DNA of 46,684 nucleotides from Acidimicrobiaceae bacterium (lineage in GTDB: Bacteria > Actinomycetota > Acidimicrobiia > Acidimicrobiales > RAAP-2). The notes beneath the pieces are model-generated. The model was given only the letters and a program-made list of their open reading frames with translations, searched no databases and was not told the DNA's origin. Below, one piece after another: positions 41,500 to 46,684 of this stretch (the stretch's first letter is position 1; each line of letters opens with the position of its first letter). A program made the translations under genes and the position numbers. Where the stretch lies: positions 167,381 through 214,064 of the forward strand of contig PLZW01000001.1 in NCBI GenBank assembly GCA_003153575.1, read 5' to 3'.

Positions 41500-43515
41500 C
41501 GGCCGTTCGCCCGGCAGGGCTTGGACGACCGGACCGCGCAGCTCGGCCGGGTGCTGGAGCTCGGCCAGGCTCTCCCGCACGGTGCGCACCACGCCGTCCT
41601 CGTCCAGACCGAGGCGGGCCAGGATTCGATCGGGCCGGCCCTGGGCCAGGAAGGACCGGGGTATGCCCAGGTGGACGATCGGGGGACAGGCCCCGAGCGG
41701 CAGGGACGCCCGCAGGGCATCGCCGAGGAACATGCCGGCCCCACCCTGGCGGATCCCGTCCTCCAGGGTGACCACGACGGCATGGCGACCGGCGTCGGCC
41801 AGCATGGCGAGGTCGGGCCGGGAGACCACCCGGGGGTCCCACACCGTCACGTCGATCCCCTCGGCGTCGAGACGGCTGGCGGCTGCCTCGGCGGCGCCGA
41901 GCAACTTGCCGACGGCCAGGATGCACACCGAACCGTCACCCTGGCGCACGAGGCGCGCGTCGAGGCCCGAGCCCTCGGAGCCTGGGGCCACCATGGGGGC
42001 CGGGGTCTTCGGGAATCGGATCACCGAGGGACCGTCCAAGGTCAGGGCGGTAGCCAACATGGCTTCGACCTCGGGGGCCGACGACGGGGCGAATACGGTC
42101 ATCCCGGGGATCGACAGGGAGAGGGCCATGTCGAGCACGCCATGGTGGCTCGGTCCGTCGTCGCCGGTGATGCCGGCCCGGTCGAGGACGAGCACGACCG
42201 GCACCTTGTGGAGCCCGACGTCGAGATTGGCCTGGTCGAACGCCCGGGAGAAGAAGGTGGAGTACACGGCGACCACGGGGCGGAGGCCGACCATGGCCAT
42301 GCCGGCCGCGGCGGTGACGGCGTGCTGCTCGGCGATGCCGACGTCGACGAATCGGCCGGGGAAGCGGGCCTCGAAGGGGAGGAGACCCGTGGGTCCGGGC
42401 ATGGCCGCAGTGATGGCCACGATCCGGGGGTCGGCCTCGGCGTGGATGAGCAGCGCCCGGGTGAAGGCATGGGTGAAGCTGGCGACCGGAGCGTCCGGGG
42501 CGATGTCGGCCCCGCCGATCGACAACGAGGCGTTCTGGAGCCCCGGGGCGGCGGGCACGGCCAGCGGCGCGTCCGGCCCGTCCAGCGAAGGCGGCGCAGG
42601 CGGCGCGGTAGCGATCACCTTGACGTCGTGGAGCCGCTGGACGTCGTCCTCCTCGGCCGGCGCGTAGCCCCGCCCCTTCTGGGTGAGGACGTGGACGACG
42701 ATCGGTCCCTCCCACTCGGCGGCGTTGGTGAGGGCTTGCTCGACCCCGGTGATGTCGTGGCCGTCGATGGGCCCGACGTAGCGGATGCCGAGGGCTTCGA
42801 AGAACGTATGCGGGGTCACGACCTCCCGTAGGGCGCTGGTCAGGCCGTGGACGCCGGAGTAGGCGAGCTCGCCGACCCCGGGCAACTCGCGGAGCAGGTG
42901 GCGGAGCCGCTGGCGGGCCTGGACGTAGGCCGGGCTGAGGCGGAGGTGGGTGAGGCTCAGCGACAGCTGCGACACGGTCGGCGCATAGGACCGGCCGTTG
43001 TCGTTGAGGACGATCACCACCCGCTTGCCGGAGTGGCCGAGGTTGTTGAGCGCCTCGTAGGCCATGCCCCCGGTGAGGGCACCGTCGCCGACCACCGCCA
43101 CCACGCGCCGGTCGGTTCCCTGGAGCTCGAGGGCGCTGGCCATGCCGTGGGCGTAGCTGAGGATGGTCGACGCGTGGCTGTTCTCCACCCAGTCGTGCTC
43201 GGACTCGGTGCGGTTCGGGTAGCCCGAGAGGCCGTCCTCCTGGCGGAGGTGGGTGAAGGCGTCCCGCCGGCCGGTGACCAGCTTGTGCACGTAGGCCTGG
43301 TGGCCGGTGTCCCACAGGATGAGGTCCCTCGGCGAGTCGAAGGTCCGGTGCAGGGCCAGGGTCAGCTCGACCACGCCCAGGTTCGAGCCGAGGTGACCTC
43401 CGGTATGGGTCACGGCGTCGACGATAAATACCCGGATCTCCTGCGCAAGCTGGTCGAGCTCGGCGGAGGTCAGGGTCCGGAGGTCGGCGGGGCTGTCGAT
43501 GTGTTCGAGGATCAT
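41479..43515 (-). CDS. dxs: 1-deoxy-D-xylulose-5-phosphate synthase
   Basis: 678 residues. It condenses pyruvate and glyceraldehyde 3-phosphate with thiamine diphosphate to make DXP, the entry step of the MEP isoprenoid pathway. Motifs: SNLGVVELTLALHRTFDSPRDLILWDTGHQAYVHKLVTGR with the conserved His, VVAVVGDGALTGGMAYEALNNLG (ThDP-binding GDG...N) and GIAEQHAVTAAAGMA with the catalytic Glu. The C-terminal transketolase domain is complete. Its stop lies in the last of four 23-bp repeats. The start is ATG 43515. Confidence 0.95.
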   Translation of the reverse strand: MILEHIDSPADLRTLTSAELDQLAQEIRVFIVDAVTHTGGHLGSNLGVVELTLALHRTFDSPRDLILWDTGHQAYVHKLVTGRRDAFTHLRQEDGLSGYPNRTESEHDWVENSHASTILSYAHGMASALELQGTDRRVVAVVGDGALTGGMAYEALNNLGHSGKRVVIVLNDNGRSYAPTVSQLSLSLTHLRLSPAYVQARQRLRHLLRELPGVGELAYSGVHGLTSALREVVTPHTFFEALGIRYVGPIDGHDITGVEQALTNAAEWEGPIVVHVLTQKGRGYAPAEEDDVQRLHDVKVIATAPPAPPSLDGPDAPLAVPAAPGLQNASLSIGGADIAPDAPVASFTHAFTRALLIHAEADPRIVAITAAMPGPTGLLPFEARFPGRFVDVGIAEQHAVTAAAGMAMVGLRPVVAVYSTFFSRAFDQANLDVGLHKVPVVLVLDRAGITGDDGPSHHGVLDMALSLSIPGMTVFAPSSAPEVEAMLATALTLDGPSVIRFPKTPAPMVAPGSEGSGLDARLVRQGDGSVCILAVGKLLGAAEAAASRLDAEGIDVTVWDPRVVSRPDLAMLADAGRHAVVVTLEDGIRQGGAGMFLGDALRASLPLGACPPIVHLGIPRSFLAQGRPDRILARLGLDEDGVVRTVRESLAELQHPAELRGPVVQALPGERPTPDRLA

Positions 43516-43551
43516 GTGTGAGGGGCGCCTTTGGGGTCAGGCTATCAGCGC

Positions 43552-43585
43552 GACCCTCCGGGCACGGCTACAGGTGACCCTCCGG
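43552..43585. repeat. GACCCTCCGG direct repeat between dxs and the thioesterase gene
   Basis: GACCCTCCGG occurs at 43552-43561 and 43576-43585 (period 24), in the gap between the thioesterase gene's end and the dxs start. Confidence 0.7.
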
Positions 43586-43653
43586 ACCGGGGCCGGCGCG
43601 GCCGCTCGGATGGCCCTGGGCGGGGCGCCCTGGACGGCCTACGGCAGTACGGC

Positions 43654-44031
43654 TCAGCGCACGTTGGCGAGGAATGTGTCGCGGTCCACGATGACCCGGA
43701 CCAGCTTGCCGGCCCCCACCAGTCCGGCCTCCTCGGAGGCCGACAACGTGAAGACCAGACGGCGCCCCTCGATCCGGTCGAGGGTGGCTTCGGCCCAGAT
43801 CCTGCCGCCGACCCTGACCGGCACGAGGTGGTCGAACTGAACCCGCTTGGCCACCGACGTCCCGCCCGGGGGTAGATGGCCCTCGATGGCCAGGCAGCTG
43901 GCCTCCTCGCACAGGGCGATCAGTCGGGGGGTGGCGAGGACGGCGACCGAGCCGGACCGGAAGGCTTCGGCCGTGTCGTCGTCGGTCACCTCGAGCTCGA
44001 TGCGCGCGGACAGACCGGTACGGGGGGCCAC
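43654..44031 (-). CDS. FlK-like (hot-dog) thioesterase
   Basis: 125 residues of the fluoroacetyl-CoA thioesterase-like hot-dog family. TPRLIALCEEASCLAIEGHLPPGGTSVAKRVQFDHLVPVRVG has the expected Thr, Glu and His positions. These enzymes hydrolyse short acyl-CoA esters; the substrate here is unknown. GTG 44031 follows a TATCGT -10 box by 6 nt and is taken as a leaderless start. It is divergent from tldD. Confidence 0.82.
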   Translation of the reverse strand: MAPRTGLSARIELEVTDDDTAEAFRSGSVAVLATPRLIALCEEASCLAIEGHLPPGGTSVAKRVQFDHLVPVRVGGRIWAEATLDRIEGRRLVFTLSASEEAGLVGAGKLVRVIVDRDTFLANVR

Positions 44032-44037
44032 GCCGGT

Positions 44038-44043
44038 ACGATA
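44038..44043 (-). promoter_or_regulatory. Leaderless -10 box of the thioesterase gene
   Basis: TATCGT, 6 nt (ACCGGC), GTG 44031 on the minus strand. Confidence 0.55.
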
Positions 44044-44100
44044 CGCGACGGATACTGACGTCGGCCAACTGGCGCCGGGCAGTGGAGTGAGGAGGCCGAA

Positions 44101-45498
44101 TTGATCGATACCCCTGTGCTGGAGCGGGTGCTGGCGGAGGCACTGCGCAATGGCGGTGCGTTCGCCGAGGTGTTCGCGGAGGACCGGTCGACGTCCTCGG
44201 CCTCGCTCGATGACGGTCGGGTCGAGGAGCTGTCGTCGGGCCGGGAACGGGGGGCCGGCATCCGGGTGGTCACGGGTGAGACCACGGGGTACGCCCACAC
44301 CGCCGACCTGAGCGAGCGCGGACTGCTGCAGGCGGCCGAGGCGGCCTCGGCCGTGGCCCGCAGCGGCGGGGGCGGGGCCCGAACCGTGGAGGTCGGCCGC
44401 CTGGCCGCGTCCGGGGGACGGGCTGACCGTGGTGACCGGCCCGCGCCCCGGACCGGCTCCAAGGCCGATGCGCTCGAACTGCTGCAGCGGGCCGACGAGG
44501 CGGCACGGGCCACAGGTGACGCCGTGAGTCAGGTCCAGGCCGGCTTCGGGACGTCGCAGCGACGGGTGCTGATCGCCAACTCGGACGGCCTGTTGGCTGC
44601 GGACGAGCAGTCGCGGACCCGATTCTCGGTGTCGTGCGTGGCCTTGGGTGACACCGGGATGCAGACCGGGTACGAGACGGCAGCCCGCACGCTCGGGTTC
44701 GAGCTGTTCGACGAGGTGTCCGTAGAGGAGTTGGCCCGCACCGCCGCCACGCAGGCACTGGCCAAGCTGGCCGCCCGACCCGCACCGTCCGGTGAGCTCC
44801 CCGTCGTGCTGGCGGGGGGGAGCGGGGGCATCCTCTTCCACGAGGCGTGTGGCCACGGGCTCGAGGCCGACCACATCGTGAAGGACGCCTCCGTTTATGT
44901 CGGCAAGGTGGGCCAACAGGTGGCGAGCCCGCTCGTCACACTCGTCGACGACGGCACGGTCGGGTCGGAGTGGGGCACCTTCGTCGTCGACGACGAGGGG
45001 CGCCCGGCCCAGCGGAACGTGCTGATCGAGAACGGCGTCCTGACCGACTACCTGTGGGACTACCTGCGGGCCAGGAAGGAGGGCCGGGCCTCGTCGGGCA
45101 ACGGCCGCCGCCAGACCTACCGGGACCTGCCAATGGTGCGCATGACGAACACCTTCCTCCTGCCGGGGAAGGACGATGCCGACGAGATCGTGGCCCAGAC
45201 GCCGAGGGGCGTCTATGTGGCCAAGCTCGGGGGCGGCCAGGTCAACACCACGACCGGGGACTTCGTCTTCGGGATGACGATGGCCTATCTGATCGAGGAC
45301 GGCAAGATCACCGAACCGCTGCGGGATGCCAACCTGATCGGCAACGGGCCCGAGATCCTCCAGCGCATCGATGCCGTGGGCACCGACTTCTCCATGACCC
45401 CGGGGACCTGCGGCAAGGACGGGCAGAGCGTGCCGGTGGGCTGCGGGCAGGCGACCATGCGCCTCACCGGCGTGACCATCGGGGGGACGGCCGAATGA
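44101..45498 (+). CDS. tldD: Metalloprotease TldD
   Basis: 465 residues. The zinc motif HEACGHGLEADH (HExxxH) near residue 250 and the C-terminal LGGGQVNTTTGDFVFG and GGPEILQRIDAVGTDFSMTPGTCGKDGQSVPVGCGQ-type segments are those of TldD. TldD and TldE form a heterodimeric protease that degrades unfolded peptides and matures some RiPPs. TTG 44101 is supported by GAGGAGG 5 nt upstream. tldE follows with an ATGA overlap. Confidence 0.92.
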   Translation: MIDTPVLERVLAEALRNGGAFAEVFAEDRSTSSASLDDGRVEELSSGRERGAGIRVVTGETTGYAHTADLSERGLLQAAEAASAVARSGGGGARTVEVGRLAASGGRADRGDRPAPRTGSKADALELLQRADEAARATGDAVSQVQAGFGTSQRRVLIANSDGLLAADEQSRTRFSVSCVALGDTGMQTGYETAARTLGFELFDEVSVEELARTAATQALAKLAARPAPSGELPVVLAGGSGGILFHEACGHGLEADHIVKDASVYVGKVGQQVASPLVTLVDDGTVGSEWGTFVVDDEGRPAQRNVLIENGVLTDYLWDYLRARKEGRASSGNGRRQTYRDLPMVRMTNTFLLPGKDDADEIVAQTPRGVYVAKLGGGQVNTTTGDFVFGMTMAYLIEDGKITEPLRDANLIGNGPEILQRIDAVGTDFSMTPGTCGKDGQSVPVGCGQATMRLTGVTIGGTAE

Positions 45499-46684
45499 GC
45501 ACGGCGACGGAGCAGATGCAGGGTGCCACCGAGGATCTGCTGGAGTTGGCCGAGCGCGTGGCCGGCTGGGCGCGCCCGGGTGAGGAGGTGGAGGTCTACG
45601 TCGCCCGGGGCAACGAGACCGAGGTCCGCGCCTACGACGGTGAGGTGGAGTCGCTGACATCGGCCGCCTCCGCCGGGATCGGCATCCGGGTGATCGTCGA
45701 CCACCGTCTCGGATTCGCGTGGGCCGGGACACTCGACGAGTCGGTCCTGGGCGAGACGCTGGCCGAGGCCCGGGACAACGCCTCGTTCGCCACGGCCGAC
45801 GAGCACGTGCGCCTGGCCGAACCCGACGGGGTCGCCGCCGTGCCGGTGGACCTGTGGGACGAAGGGCTGGCTGCGGTGCCGACGGCCGAGAAGGTCGAAC
45901 TGGCACTCGCGCTGGAGGCCCGCGCCCGCGCCGCAGACCCACGGATCCGCCAGGTGGATGCCGCCGACTACGGCGACGACTCCTCGGAGACGGCCCTGGT
46001 GTCGACCACGGGCATCCGGTCGTCCACCCGACAGACGACGGGTTACCTGTCGGTCGGGGTGATCGCCGGGGACGGCGACGCCAGCCAGACCGGGGGCGGC
46101 TACAGCGTGGGCCGGGGATTCGGCGACCTCGACCCCGCTCATGCCTGCCAGGACGCAGTCACCCGGGCGGTGCGCCTGCTGGGTGCCACCAAGGGCCCGT
46201 CGGGCCGATCGACGGTGGTGTTCGACCGGCGGATGGCCACGACGCTCCTGTCCATCGTCTCCTCCGCCCTGTCAGGCGAGGCGGTGGCCAAGGGCCGCTC
46301 GTTCTTCGCCGGCCGCGTGGGCGAACAGGTCGGCCACCACGGCCTGACCCTGGTGGACGATCCCACCGACGCCCGGGCCTACGGGGCCGCCGCCTATGAC
46401 GCCGAGGGCCTGGCCTGCCGCCGCAACGTCCTGGTGGACCGCGGTGTGCTCCGGGGGTTCCTCTACGACACGGTGTCCGCATCCCGGGCCGGTACCGCCT
46501 CGACCGGATCGGCCGTGCGGGGCGGCTACACCGGAACCCCCAGCCCCGGCTGCCGCGCCCTGACGCTCGCTCCGGGGCCCGAGGGCTACGACGAGGAAGG
46601 GGTGCTGGCCGCGGTCGGGGAGGGCCTGTTCGTCCAATCCATGACGGGCGTCCACTCCGGGGTGAACCCGATCAGCGGCGACTT
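45495..46684 (+). CDS. tldE: Metalloprotease subunit TldE/PmbA (partial)
   Basis: The frame from ATG 45495 stays open to the end of the window, giving about 396 residues without a stop. EVEVYVARGNETEVRAYDGEVESLTSAASAGIGIRVI is the N-terminal TldE/PmbA signature, and RGVLRGFLYDTVSASRAGTASTGSAVRGGY belongs to its C-terminal half. TldE lacks the zinc motif and supports TldD. It runs off the window. Confidence 0.9.
   Translation, partial: MSTATEQMQGATEDLLELAERVAGWARPGEEVEVYVARGNETEVRAYDGEVESLTSAASAGIGIRVIVDHRLGFAWAGTLDESVLGETLAEARDNASFATADEHVRLAEPDGVAAVPVDLWDEGLAAVPTAEKVELALALEARARAADPRIRQVDAADYGDDSSETALVSTTGIRSSTRQTTGYLSVGVIAGDGDASQTGGGYSVGRGFGDLDPAHACQDAVTRAVRLLGATKGPSGRSTVVFDRRMATTLLSIVSSALSGEAVAKGRSFFAGRVGEQVGHHGLTLVDDPTDARAYGAAAYDAEGLACRRNVLVDRGVLRGFLYDTVSASRAGTASTGSAVRGGYTGTPSPGCRALTLAPGPEGYDEEGVLAAVGEGLFVQSMTGVHSGVNPISGD

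Noticed and set aside
43654..45942. Long open frame on the minus strand across tldD and tldE
   Set aside because: The upper part is antisense to clear TldD/TldE coding sequence and has the Arg/Pro/Gly-rich composition of shadow frames in GC-rich DNA. Only the last 125 codons form a recognised protein.

Overview
The window is very GC-rich chromosomal DNA with actinobacterial gene content: F420-type luciferase-like oxidoreductases, mycobacterial-type steroid side-chain genes, a DUF222/HNH nuclease, a GAP-family membrane protein and an actinobacterial DnaQ-UvrC-like nuclease. Several genes start directly downstream of a TANNNT -10 box, as leaderless genes do. I infer an actinobacterium outside the mycobacteria, possibly of the class Acidimicrobiia. 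That placement is inference, because no rRNA is present. No tRNA, rRNA, CRISPR array or insertion sequence was recognised.

Layout. 1-13991 holds housekeeping and hypothetical genes: the end of an acyl-CoA dehydrogenase, trpD, a DEDDh exonuclease/GIY-YIG nuclease with a LexA-type box in its promoter, a zinc-ribbon protein, a thioredoxin-fold protein, a GAP-family transporter, a DUF222/HNH nuclease, a DUF5666 surface protein, a DUF503 protein, a TIGR03084 protein, threonine aldolase, ettA and a membrane protein. 14518-25035 is a compact Tad/Flp pilus operon with mostly 4-base ATGA or GTGA overlaps: secreted protein, CpaB/RcpC, CpaE/TadZ, CpaF/TadA, TadB, TadC, Flp pilin, two TadE-like and one TadG-like pseudopilin, and a 985-residue membrane protein combining LysM and BTAD domains. 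No prepilin peptidase or secretin is in the window.

25086-41307 is rich in lipid and steroid genes. Its centre (29121-34102) is a five-gene operon equivalent to the mycobacterial igr operon (chsE2-chsH2-chsE1-chsH1-ltp2), which removes the last three-carbon unit of the cholesterol side chain. FadD17-like and FadD19-like CoA ligases and three luciferase-like monooxygenases lie nearby. KstR-like palindromes (TnnAACnnGTTnnA) lie in front of the igr operon, between fadD17 and a divergent oxidoreductase, and on the fadD19 promoter, so these units are probably co-regulated. 41479-46684 carries dxs, an FlK-like thioesterase and tldD/tldE; tldE runs off the window.

Two patterns recur across the window. 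First, short tandem repeats (units 12-31 bp) sit at gene ends or gene junctions and often include the stop codon. Second, short ORFs sit directly before real genes and overlap their start codons. The tadE gene at about 20754-21199 has no normal start in its own frame and may carry a frameshift.
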